Positions 23,385 through 31,714 of a stretch of 37,471 nt of DNA are shown here, in pieces. Origin of the DNA: Candidatus Uhrbacteria bacterium. GTDB taxonomy: Bacteria; Patescibacteriota; Patescibacteriia; UBA9934; GWF2-40-263. The stretch covers positions 244,472 through 281,942 of the forward strand of contig JACRJU010000013.1 in NCBI GenBank assembly GCA_016219925.1, given 5' to 3'. The notes under the pieces were generated by a model that did not search any database, was not told where the DNA came from, and saw only the letters and a list, made by a program, of their open reading frames with translations. How positions within the stretch are numbered: position 1 is the first letter of the stretch; each line of letters starts with the position of its first letter. Both the position numbers and the translations under genes were made by a program.

Positions 23385-24629
23385 ATGTCTTACCTTTCAA
23401 CATTCGATCCTGAAATTTCCGAGGCTCTCAAAGCCGAACTGACCCGACAGCGCGAGGGTTTGGAAATGATCCCCAGCGAAAATTTTGTTTCCGCGGCTGT
23501 TTTGGAAGCCTTGGGTTCCATCGCCACAAACAAGTACGCTGAAGGAGTCCCGGGAAAACGCTACTACGGCGGATGTCAGGAAATCGACAAGATTGAAGAC
23601 TTGGCGATCGCTCGAGCAAAACAATTGTTCGGCGCCGAGCACGTCAATGTTCAGCCGCTCTCGGGCGCTCCCGCAAATCTCGCGGCATACAGTGCTCTGC
23701 TCTCCCCCGGCGACACTATTTTGGGCATGGATCTCTCCCACGGAGGCCATCTCACGCACGGTCACCCGGTCACATTCATGTCGCACATCTGGCAATTTAT
23801 TCGCTATAAAACCACTCCCGATGGGTTGATTGATTATGATCAGATGGCCGCGCTGGCAAACGAACACAAACCAAAACTGATCCTCGTCGGCTACTCCGCA
23901 TACTCGCGCGAAATCGACTATGCGCGCGTGAAAGAAATCGCCCAGTCCGTCGGGGCTTATACCATGGCCGACATCGCCCATATCGCCGGACTCATTGCCG
24001 CCGGAGAGATGAACAATCCCGTTTCGCATTTCGATTTGGTGACTACGACAACACACAAAACCCTGCGTGGTCCTCGCGGAGGCATGATCTTGTGCAAAAA
24101 GGAACACAAAAAGGCCGTCGACAAAGCCGTGTTTCCCGGACTGCAAGGTGGCCCACATGAAAACGTCATCGCGGCCAAAGCAGTTGCTTTTATGGAAGCC
24201 CTTCAGCCAGATTTTAAAAACTATGCGCGCCAGATCAAAGCCAATGCAAAAATGCTCGAAGAAGAATTGCGGAAGCGTGATTTTCGTTTGATGTTTGGAG
24301 GGACAGATAATCACCTTTTGCTTATTGATATCACCGCCAAAGGAACCACCGGCGCCCAAGCGGAAAAAGCCCTTGATCTTGCTGGAATCACCGTGAACAA
24401 AAACGCCATTCCGGATGATCCTCGCCCGCCGCTTGATCCTTCGGGGATTCGTCTTGGAACACCGGCGCTCACCACGCGAGGAATGAAAGAAGAAGAAATG
24501 CGACAAATTGCGGATTGGATTGATCGCGCCATCACACACAACAGCGATGAAAAAATGCTCGTGTCAATTAAAGAAGAAGTGAGGTCACTCACTCAACAGT
24601 TTCCGCTCTATACAGAACTTTCCTCCTAA
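23385..24629 (+). CDS. glyA: Serine hydroxymethyltransferase
   Basis: LEMIPSENFVS, KYAEGVPGKRYYGGCQEID, TTTTHKTLRGPRGGMILC (PLP lysine), DNHLLLIDI. Confidence 0.97.
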   Translation: MSYLSTFDPEISEALKAELTRQREGLEMIPSENFVSAAVLEALGSIATNKYAEGVPGKRYYGGCQEIDKIEDLAIARAKQLFGAEHVNVQPLSGAPANLAAYSALLSPGDTILGMDLSHGGHLTHGHPVTFMSHIWQFIRYKTTPDGLIDYDQMAALANEHKPKLILVGYSAYSREIDYARVKEIAQSVGAYTMADIAHIAGLIAAGEMNNPVSHFDLVTTTTHKTLRGPRGGMILCKKEHKKAVDKAVFPGLQGGPHENVIAAKAVAFMEALQPDFKNYARQIKANAKMLEEELRKRDFRLMFGGTDNHLLLIDITAKGTTGAQAEKALDLAGITVNKNAIPDDPRPPLDPSGIRLGTPALTTRGMKEEEMRQIADWIDRAITHNSDEKMLVSIKEEVRSLTQQFPLYTELSS

Positions 24630-24631
24630 TC

Positions 24632-25237
24632 ATGCGGCGGTTTCCTGAACCCATCACGAATCTGGTCGCGGCCTTTTCGCGCCTTCCTGGCGTCGGACCC
24701 AAGACGGCTCTGCGTTATGTTTTTTATCTTCTTAAGCAACCGAAGGCAGACCTGGAGATCATGGCGCGCGCGCTAGTGAATCTCGGGGAGCGCATCAATG
24801 TGTGTCCGCGTTGTTTCACGTACACGCAACGGGAGCTGTGCGAAATCTGCGAGGATCCCAAGCGCGATGCCTCTGTGCTCTGCGTCGTGGAAGAACCGCG
24901 CGATATCTCAACCATTGAATCCACGGGCTTCTATCATGGGCTCTACCATGTGCTTGGGGGGGTGCTCAATCCGATCGAAGGGATGACGCCTGATGCTCTG
25001 CGTGGTAAGGAGCTTTACGCGCGCCTCCACAGTGATCCGGGAATTCAAGAAATTATCTTGGCCTTGTCACCAACGGTCCAAGGTGAGATGACTATTTTGT
25101 ATTTACACAAAAATCTCTTACCCCTTGGGCGACAAATCACCCGTCTTGCGCGCGGTCTGCCCGTTGGATCAACCCTTGAATTTGCCGATGAGATCAGTTT
25201 GGGAGATGCCCTGTCCGGTCGAAAAAAGATGTCCTAA
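24632..25237 (+). CDS. recR: Recombination protein RecR
   Basis: FSRLPGVGPKTALRYVFYLL, CPRCFTYTQRELCEICEDPKRD, TOPRIM LCVVEEPRDISTIE. Confidence 0.96.
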   Translation: MRRFPEPITNLVAAFSRLPGVGPKTALRYVFYLLKQPKADLEIMARALVNLGERINVCPRCFTYTQRELCEICEDPKRDASVLCVVEEPRDISTIESTGFYHGLYHVLGGVLNPIEGMTPDALRGKELYARLHSDPGIQEIILALSPTVQGEMTILYLHKNLLPLGRQITRLARGLPVGSTLEFADEISLGDALSGRKKMS

Positions 25238-25262
25238 TAGAACCTGCCCGACACGTCCACAC

Positions 25263-25291
25263 TGGACGAAAGCCGGTTTTTTGGTTATTCT
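25263..25291 (+). promoter_or_regulatory. Promoter of folD: TGGACG-N17-TATTCT, 10 nt before ATG
   Basis: -35 at 25263-25268, -10 at 25286-25291, ATG at 25302. Confidence 0.5.
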
Positions 25292-25301
25292 ATTGGCCAT
25301 T

Positions 25302-26156
25302 ATGGCAGAGATCCTCGACGGCCGTGCAATTGCAGAGCGCATCCGCAGCAAAATCAAAGTACGTATTGCTTCACTTTCCAGCGAGCCAGGCCTTGCCGTT
25401 CTTTTAGTCGGCGATGATCCGGCGTCGCATACTTATGTTTCGATTAAGCAACACGCCTGTGAAGAAGTCGGGATTCGTTTTGAAAAATATCTGTATCAAG
25501 CAGATACGATAACGGATGAACTCACCAAAAAAATTGATGAGCTTAATGCGCGACCGGACATCCACGGCATTTTGGTGCAGCTTCCTCTTCCCAATCAAGA
25601 CACCAATCAGGTGATCGCGCGCATCGATCCCAACAAAGACGTTGACGGCTTCCACCCGGAAAATCTTCAGCGCTTGAAAGCCGGCAAGCCAGCCATCGCC
25701 TCGGCCGTTGCTCTTGGGGTGATAAAACTGATCGGACAAGCGACCATAAAAGCGACTGGAACAGCCAAGATCATCTCCAGTCCACTTTTTGCTGAGCCGC
25801 TCAGCGTTCTTCTCGCTGAACAACAAATGAGTTCAACGGTGGTTGATCCAAATGATCCAAACCTTTCCGAGAAAACAAAAACAGCCGACATCTTGATTGT
25901 GGCTGTAGGGCGACCGGGGCTTATCACTGGAGCAATGATTAAACCCGGCGCAATTGTGATTGATGTCGGGACAAGTAAGGTGAATGGAAAACTGTATGGA
26001 GATGTTGACCGCGCGTCCGTTGAACCTGTGGCCGGAGCGCTTACTCCGGTCCCCGGAGGAGTCGGCCCCATGACGGTCGCTATGCTCCTCTCAAATGTTC
26101 TCAAAGCTTTAAGTTTACAGCGTCATGACTTGGTAGATCATTCCTCCGACAAATAG
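25302..26156 (+). CDS. folD: Bifunctional methylene-THF dehydrogenase/cyclohydrolase
   Basis: AEILDGRAIAERIRSKIK, VGDDPASHTYVSIKQHACEEVGI, GILVQLPLP, KDVDGFHPEN, TPVPGGVGPMTVAMLL. The listed ORF start at 25125 overlaps recR and is not preferred. Confidence 0.95.
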   Translation: MAEILDGRAIAERIRSKIKVRIASLSSEPGLAVLLVGDDPASHTYVSIKQHACEEVGIRFEKYLYQADTITDELTKKIDELNARPDIHGILVQLPLPNQDTNQVIARIDPNKDVDGFHPENLQRLKAGKPAIASAVALGVIKLIGQATIKATGTAKIISSPLFAEPLSVLLAEQQMSSTVVDPNDPNLSEKTKTADILIVAVGRPGLITGAMIKPGAIVIDVGTSKVNGKLYGDVDRASVEPVAGALTPVPGGVGPMTVAMLLSNVLKALSLQRHDLVDHSSDK

Positions 26157-27257
26157 CGCGATCAACAGCCAAGTCAGCACGTTCGGAAAATTAAGACATT
26201 CTCGTCGCTTGCACAGAGGGCTGTTTTTCATTTTGGCATACGTCAACGCGATCAGAATGCCCAACGCGCCAGAAAATATCGAACCTACAAATCCTATCAC
26301 TTGGATGAATGCGCGCGCGCCGGCAAGATAAAACACGAGCGGAACAATGGTCACAATCGCCCAGGCCATTTTGTGATGCACGCGAAAATCAAAACGAAGT
26401 GTATTGAGCAGTTCGATGCCAAGCATGAGATAAATTGAAATAATCGTGAGACTGCCAAGCAAAGTCGCCACGATTCCAAACGTCTTGCCGAGCATCGGAA
26501 TCAGTCCATCAAAGGCCACCGGAGTCGTGGCAGGGCCAGTCACACCAACCACAGCCGCAGAGAACAACGCATAGAGAAGCAAAATAACTGCCATGCCGCT
26601 GATAATCACATATCCGATGCGATTTTTGAGACGCTCACCTAGAACATCTCTAATTTCAGGAACAATGCCAATGCCAGAAAGCGCAAACAATATGACGCCG
26701 TACGGAAGAAATATGCTTGCTGTTCCTGTAATAGAAAAGGAGCTCCACTGAATGTGCGGGACGGATGCGAGCGCAATAAAAATAAAAAGAAATAATAAAA
26801 TTCCGACGATCAATCCTTCAAACCGAGAGGCAAAACGCAACCCTCGATAGATCAGAGCGCTGGCAACGACGGCGATGAGGACGCTATAAACAAATTCCGT
26901 TCCACCCATGATTGGCGAAACAAGAAGATACAAAAAATTTCCGCCTACAATAATATAGGCAAGCATGGCGCCCCACACACCGGCGGCAAGAGAAATCAAG
27001 GCAACCCACGCCCACCCAGAACCCAAATATTTTCGCACATATCCCGCTAGACGATTATGACCGCCCGTTTGAATCACAACCTCGGCTTGCATGAGCTGGA
27101 GGATCGTCAACAACACCCCCAGAACGAGCAGTTCGATAAGGGTGGTCGCAAATCCGGTTTGCGCAAAAACATACGGCAATCCAAAAACGCCAACACCGAC
27201 TATGGCGCCGACCATCATCCCAATCGCGCGTAAAATGACAGACGAATGTTGAGTCAC
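26115..27257 (-). CDS. Amino acid permease (aromatic amino acid / HAAAP-like)
   Basis: GMMVGAIVGVGVFGLPYVFAQTG, about 10-11 TM segments; GTG start at 27257. Confidence 0.75.
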   Translation of the reverse strand: MTQHSSVILRAIGMMVGAIVGVGVFGLPYVFAQTGFATTLIELLVLGVLLTILQLMQAEVVIQTGGHNRLAGYVRKYLGSGWAWVALISLAAGVWGAMLAYIIVGGNFLYLLVSPIMGGTEFVYSVLIAVVASALIYRGLRFASRFEGLIVGILLFLFIFIALASVPHIQWSSFSITGTASIFLPYGVILFALSGIGIVPEIRDVLGERLKNRIGYVIISGMAVILLLYALFSAAVVGVTGPATTPVAFDGLIPMLGKTFGIVATLLGSLTIISIYLMLGIELLNTLRFDFRVHHKMAWAIVTIVPLVFYLAGARAFIQVIGFVGSIFSGALGILIALTYAKMKNSPLCKRRECLNFPNVLTWLLIALFVGGMIYQVMTL

Positions 27258-27326
27258 ACGTTGTCAACAAGTATACCACATCCGAACAGTTGCCGAACCG
27301 CCTCGTCGTGCTAAGATGCCAGCGCT

Positions 27327-28811
27327 ATGTCAGAAACCTCACGTGTCCCTCCTCAGAATATCGAAGCCGAGCAATCTCTTTTGGGCTGTTTGCTTATTGA
27401 CCAAGACGCCGTCGTGCGCATTGCCGACCGCCTGATGTCTGATGATTTTTATCGCCCGGCACATCAAAAAATTTTTGAAGTCATGTTGGATTTGTTCGAG
27501 CGACATGATCCGATTGATATTCTTTCTTTAGGAAATCGTCTGGAAGAGAAAGGGCTTCTTCAGCAAGTTGGCGGTCGCGCGTATCTCGTTGAACTCTCCA
27601 ACATGGAACCGACCTCGGCCCATGTGCTTCACTACGCCGAAATCGTTCAAAAAAAAGCGACTCTGCGGCGCCTCTTGCAAACGGCCGCGGAGATCGCTCA
27701 AATGGGTCACCATGAAGAAGAGGATATCGATATCACGCTTGATCAAGCCGAACGCTCTCTTTTTCAGGTTTCTGAAAAATACAACAAGAACACCTTTATC
27801 TCGATCCGGAGTGTTCTACACGATGCCTTTGATCGCATTGATGAACTTCATAAGGAGCGCGGGAAATTGCGCGGCCTTCCCAGTGGTTTCGGAGAATTGG
27901 ATGCTCTGCTTGCGGGTTTCCAAAAATCCGACCTCATTATTCTCGCCGCTCGTCCGTCTGTTGGAAAGACATCCCTCGCTCTCGATATCGCTCGTCAGAT
28001 TGGCGTTCAAGCAAAATTGCCCGTGGGTTTTTTCTCTCTGGAAATGAGTAAGGAACAGCTCGTGGATCGGATGATCTGCGCGCAAGCGGGAGTAGATTTG
28101 TGGAAACTGCGTACGGGTCGTCTGTCGGATCGCGATGATGATTTTCCGCGCATCGGCCATGCCCTGGGTGAGCTTTCGGAAGCGCCGATTTTTATTGATG
28201 ACAGTGCCCAACTTAATGTGATGCAGCTGCGCACCAAAGCGCGTCGACTCAAAACAGAACATGGTCTCGGCATCATCATGGTGGATTACCTTCAGCTTAT
28301 GGAAGGCCGATCGTTTAAAGGATCCGATAACCGCGTCCAGGAAGTCTCTGAAATTTCACGCGGCCTCAAACAAATCGCCAAAGAGCTCAATGTGCCCGTG
28401 CTTGCGCTCGCCCAGCTTTCGCGCGCGGTTGAACAGACACGCCCCGCCATCCCTCACCTCTCGCATTTGCGCGATTCGGGTTCCATTGAACAAGATGCGG
28501 ATGTCGTTCTGTTCATCTATCGCAAATCATCGGATCGCAATTACCAGATTGAAGACATCCCGCCCGAAGAGCGAAACATCGCCGAGGTGCACATCGCCAA
28601 ACACCGCAACGGCCCCACGGGAAAGATACGCCTCTATTTTGAAGCGACACGCGCGAGTTTCCAAAACCTTGAAACACGCCCAGGATACGCCGCGGTGCCT
28701 CGTCCACAGGAAAATGGTCTCGCTCCGCTCGCAACTCCACCTACCGGACCTGATCCACGCGATCTTCCCCCGCCACCATTGGATCCAAATCCAAGTGGGG
28801 ATATGATATAG
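27327..28811 (+). CDS. dnaB: Replicative DNA helicase DnaB
   Basis: PPQNIEAEQSLLGCLL, ILAARPSVGKTSLALDIA, FSLEMSKEQLVDRM, IIMVDYLQLM, HLSHLRDSGSIEQDADVVLFIYR. Confidence 0.97.
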   Translation: MSETSRVPPQNIEAEQSLLGCLLIDQDAVVRIADRLMSDDFYRPAHQKIFEVMLDLFERHDPIDILSLGNRLEEKGLLQQVGGRAYLVELSNMEPTSAHVLHYAEIVQKKATLRRLLQTAAEIAQMGHHEEEDIDITLDQAERSLFQVSEKYNKNTFISIRSVLHDAFDRIDELHKERGKLRGLPSGFGELDALLAGFQKSDLIILAARPSVGKTSLALDIARQIGVQAKLPVGFFSLEMSKEQLVDRMICAQAGVDLWKLRTGRLSDRDDDFPRIGHALGELSEAPIFIDDSAQLNVMQLRTKARRLKTEHGLGIIMVDYLQLMEGRSFKGSDNRVQEVSEISRGLKQIAKELNVPVLALAQLSRAVEQTRPAIPHLSHLRDSGSIEQDADVVLFIYRKSSDRNYQIEDIPPEERNIAEVHIAKHRNGPTGKIRLYFEATRASFQNLETRPGYAAVPRPQENGLAPLATPPTGPDPRDLPPPPLDPNPSGDMI

Positions 28812-28849
28812 GGATCCAAGCAACAAGAATTATCTATTTTTTTCGCCCT

Positions 28850-29155
28850 ATGTTCTCCAAACTCAAAAAATTCAAAGACATGAAGTCCCAAGCCAAGCAC
28901 ATGGAAAGCGAGCTTGGGCAAATTAAATCCGAAGGGTCCGCGGTCTGGGGAAAAATTAAAATGGTTGTGGATGGAAACCGAAACATTCAATCCGTCAGCA
29001 TCGACGATGAGCTCCTTAAGCCATCAGAAAAAATGAAACTCCAGGAAGGTCTGATCGAAGCGCATAAAGACGCTTTGAAAAAAATGCAATTCGCCCTGGC
29101 AAAAAAATTACAAGAAATGGGCGGTCTCGATGCGCTCAAAAATATGGGCGGATAA
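28850..29155 (+). CDS. YbaB/EbfC-family nucleoid-associated protein
   Basis: About 100 aa, charged N-terminal helix; VWGKIKMVVDGNRNIQSVSIDDELL, KLQEGLIEAHKDALKKMQ. Confidence 0.75.
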   Translation: MFSKLKKFKDMKSQAKHMESELGQIKSEGSAVWGKIKMVVDGNRNIQSVSIDDELLKPSEKMKLQEGLIEAHKDALKKMQFALAKKLQEMGGLDALKNMGG

Positions 29156-29187
29156 AAAAGCACCCGTCGAGAGACGGGTGTTTTTAG
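29155..29187. terminator. Bidirectional Rho-independent terminator between ybaB-like and ABC genes
   Basis: AAAAAAGC-ACCCGTC-GAGA-GACGGGT-GTTTTT; A/T tracts on both sides between convergent genes. Confidence 0.85.
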
Positions 29188-30917
29188 TTGACGAACCCTC
29201 CGGCTTGGATCTCCCACAGATTCTTGTAGATCCCGCCTTTGTGTCGGATGAGCTGGCTATGCGTGCCATCATCCACAACGCGCCCATCGTCGATCACGAG
29301 AATACGATCCATCTCCATGATCGTCGAGAGTCGATGTGCGATAACGATAGCGGTCTTGTCGCACATCAGTTCGTGCAGAGCTTGTTGGATGAGCTGTTCG
29401 GACTCGGAGTCAAGCGAGGAGGTTGCCTCATCAAGCACGAGAATTGGCGCGTCCTTGAGAATCGCGCGAGCAATGGCCACGCGCTGACGTTCCCCTCCCG
29501 AAAGCTTCACCCCACGTTCCCCGACATAGGTGTTGTAGCCGTCCTGCAGTTCGAGAATGAACTCATGGCACCGAGCTTTCTTGGCCGCTTCAATCACCTC
29601 TTCATCTGTGGCGCCGGGCCGGCCGTAGCGGATGTTTTCCCTAATGGTTCGATGGAAGAGAATCGGTTCCTGCGGCACCACCGCGATCGCCGCGCGCAAA
29701 CTTTCTTGCGTCACCTTGGCGATGTTCTGATTGCCGATGAGAATCTTTCCGCGTTCGATGTCATAGAACCGAAGCAGGAGTTTTGTGATGGTCGTCTTCC
29801 CCGCTCCTGACGGTCCCACCAATGCCACCTTTTGCCCAGGCTCAATCGCCACATTGAGACCTTTGAGCACGCGGCGAGTCTTGTTAAAACTGAAGTAGAC
29901 GTTTTGGAAGGTGATGCCGCCCCCCTGGAAACTAAGGGGTTTCGCGCCACGCGCATCCACGATGTCTGGCGAGGCTTCCATGATCTCCACCATCTCACTG
30001 GCATCGGCAATGGATTCATAGGTCTTGCGAATAGCACGACCCAGATCCCACAGCTTGCCAAACATGCCGACCAGATACCCTTGGATCAAAGCGAAATCTC
30101 CGATCGTGAGCATCCCACGCTGCCAAAAATGGATAGCCGTGTACATCAGGGCAAATTCGATCACGAACATGAGCCCCGCTTGCATGGCATCCGTGATCTC
30201 ACCCAAATTCCACGTGAGCATTTGCATCCGACGCAGACGCTCCGTCACCTCTTGATAGAGCGACCGCTCGTGACCAAAGCCGGTAAAGAGTTTGATCGTC
30301 ACGGCATTGGCGATGGAGTCCGCCAGAACGCCGGTGGCCTCCGAATCGATTTCGACTCGCTTGGCGTCGTACTTCATCTTCCACATCGAGAACCAGATGT
30401 TGAAGGCAATGAAAACGACCATCCAAACAAGCAGAATGACGGCGAGCAGGTAATGGCGCAAATACAGGACGACGAGATTTCCTGTGATCATGATTGCCAA
30501 AGGGATGTACCTGAACTGCAGTTGGTCTGTCAGTTCCTCGTAAGCGCGTTCAATGCGTCCGACTTTGCGAACGAGCGAACCCGCAAAGTTGTCGAGGAAG
30601 AAGGCGTACGAGTGGCGATGCAAGGAGGCATGGGCCGACTGCACGATGTCTGCCATAACGCTCGGTTGCAACCAGTTGTGTACAACTCCCATGGAACGCC
30701 ACAAGAGCCAACCGATTGCATGGAAGATGAGAACGGCGACGATGGCTCCGACGAGCCCGCTCGTACGTTCATCCGCCGTGAGCGTTTGCGTCCCGGCGAG
30801 CAAATCAAAAAACTTTTTGTAGTAGAGCGGCACAACGATGTTGGCCGTTTCCGAGAGTATCACGGCGCCGATGACGTAGAAATACGCGAGCTTATATTGA
30901 CTCGCGTACGTCCACAA
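29184..30917 (-). CDS. ABC exporter, fused permease and ATPase; N-terminus uncertain
   Basis: ABC_membrane TMs; VALVGPSGAGKTTITKLL, VKLSGGERQRVAIARAILKDAPILVLDEATSSLDSESE, AHRLST. ORF start is a TTG; see the frameshift finding for ATG at 30952. Confidence 0.92.
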   Translation of the reverse strand: MWTYASQYKLAYFYVIGAVILSETANIVVPLYYKKFFDLLAGTQTLTADERTSGLVGAIVAVLIFHAIGWLLWRSMGVVHNWLQPSVMADIVQSAHASLHRHSYAFFLDNFAGSLVRKVGRIERAYEELTDQLQFRYIPLAIMITGNLVVLYLRHYLLAVILLVWMVVFIAFNIWFSMWKMKYDAKRVEIDSEATGVLADSIANAVTIKLFTGFGHERSLYQEVTERLRRMQMLTWNLGEITDAMQAGLMFVIEFALMYTAIHFWQRGMLTIGDFALIQGYLVGMFGKLWDLGRAIRKTYESIADASEMVEIMEASPDIVDARGAKPLSFQGGGITFQNVYFSFNKTRRVLKGLNVAIEPGQKVALVGPSGAGKTTITKLLLRFYDIERGKILIGNQNIAKVTQESLRAAIAVVPQEPILFHRTIRENIRYGRPGATDEEVIEAAKKARCHEFILELQDGYNTYVGERGVKLSGGERQRVAIARAILKDAPILVLDEATSSLDSESEQLIQQALHELMCDKTAIVIAHRLSTIMEMDRILVIDDGRVVDDGTHSQLIRHKGGIYKNLWEIQAGGFVN

Positions 30918-31152
30918 GCGCCCAAGAATTTTTTGGTGTGTATGGATTCCATAGGTTTATTTTCCCTCCTCCTAACGTTACTCACAATGGGCGAAGGCCA
31001 TTGCGGCAGATTCGCAATCTTTTTAGCCGGTTGAACCTGTCCGACCAAAACCGTGTCGAAGGGACATGACCAAAGGTCATATCCCGTTCGTTCGCTCGGT
31101 AGTGAACAAACAAAATTTTGTTCACTACACTCGCTCCGCTCCGGGATCGCCA

Positions 31153-31171
31153 TTGCCTTCGACAGGCTCAG
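31153..31171 (+). repeat. REP-like repeat copy (TTCGACAGGCTCAG core)
   Basis: gccttcgacaggctcaggt; shares core with the 31252 copy and the mnmA copy. Confidence 0.7.
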
Positions 31172-31251
31172 GTAATAAGGCTTTGCGATCCCGAGACACG
31201 AGCGGCGGCGGGTATAGCCCATTGTCTGCAACTAACGATGGCCGACCGCGT

Positions 31252-31270
31252 CCCTTCGACAAGCTCAGGG
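31252..31270 (+). repeat. REP-like repeat copy (TTCGACAAGCTCAG core)
   Basis: cccttcgacaagctcaggg; outer CCCT/AGGG can pair. Confidence 0.75.
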
Positions 31271-31305
31271 CATGGTTTTGAGAGGATAGGTTCAACCGAC
31301 AATCT

Positions 31306-31336
31306 TGATAAAAAATCGCCGCGGTTAAGCGGCGAT
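31306..31336 (-). terminator. Rho-independent terminator of rplU, overlapping its stop codon
   Basis: Reverse strand ATCGCCGC-TTAACC-GCGGCGAT-TTTTT; stop TAA lies in the loop. Confidence 0.85.
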
Positions 31337-31645
31337 ATGATCAATCTTGATCTTCGTGAATGGCTGTCGGTGTCCGACATTGCGTCGATACCGAACCTTT
31401 GGCTTGTACTTGACCACGGATACTTTGTCCGCTCGGCCTTGCTCAAGCACGGTCGCCTTCACTTTTACGCCGCTCACAGAAGGAGCGCCCACTTTTGTAT
31501 CCTTCCCTTCGGTATCCGAAACCAACAGCGCATCAAACTCAACATCTGCGCCAACCTCAAGGAGGAGCTTCTCCACTTTCAGCATCTGACCCTCCGTCAC
31601 CAGATACTGTTTTCCTCCAGTTTGGATCACGGCAATTTTGTCCAT
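31325..31645 (-). CDS. rplU: 50S ribosomal protein L21
   Basis: MDKIAVIQTGGKQYLVTEGQMLKVEKL...GRADKVSVVKYKPKVRYRRNVGHRQPFTKIKIDHI. Confidence 0.95.
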   Translation of the reverse strand: MDKIAVIQTGGKQYLVTEGQMLKVEKLLLEVGADVEFDALLVSDTEGKDTKVGAPSVSGVKVKATVLEQGRADKVSVVKYKPKVRYRRNVGHRQPFTKIKIDHIAA

Positions 31646-31714
31646 ATTGAGGGCGTTATCCGCGGCTCCATGACTCATGGTCTGTATGCCAGCGGCTGAT
31701 TTAGCGCCAAAATA

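Larger units (their letters stand above)
31026..31300. repeat. Structured intergenic repeat element with imperfect 17-bp terminal inverted repeats
   Basis: gccggttgaacctgtcc (31026-31042) versus reverse complement of ggataggttcaaccgac (31284-31300), 15/17 identity; internal hairpins at 31061-31085, 31100-31127 and 31142-31193. Confidence 0.75.

Noticed and set aside
23397-24539. 380-aa antisense ORF in glyA
   Set aside because: glyA is unambiguous on the + strand; the antisense frame has no promoter or family signal.
25125-25301. N-terminal extension of folD in the ORF track
   Set aside because: It overlaps recR, and the conserved FolD N-terminus begins at MAEILDGRAIAERI (25302).
29832-31034. 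400-aa + strand ORF antisense to the ABC exporter
   Set aside because: Sense strand carries unambiguous ABC motifs; the antisense product is composition-driven.
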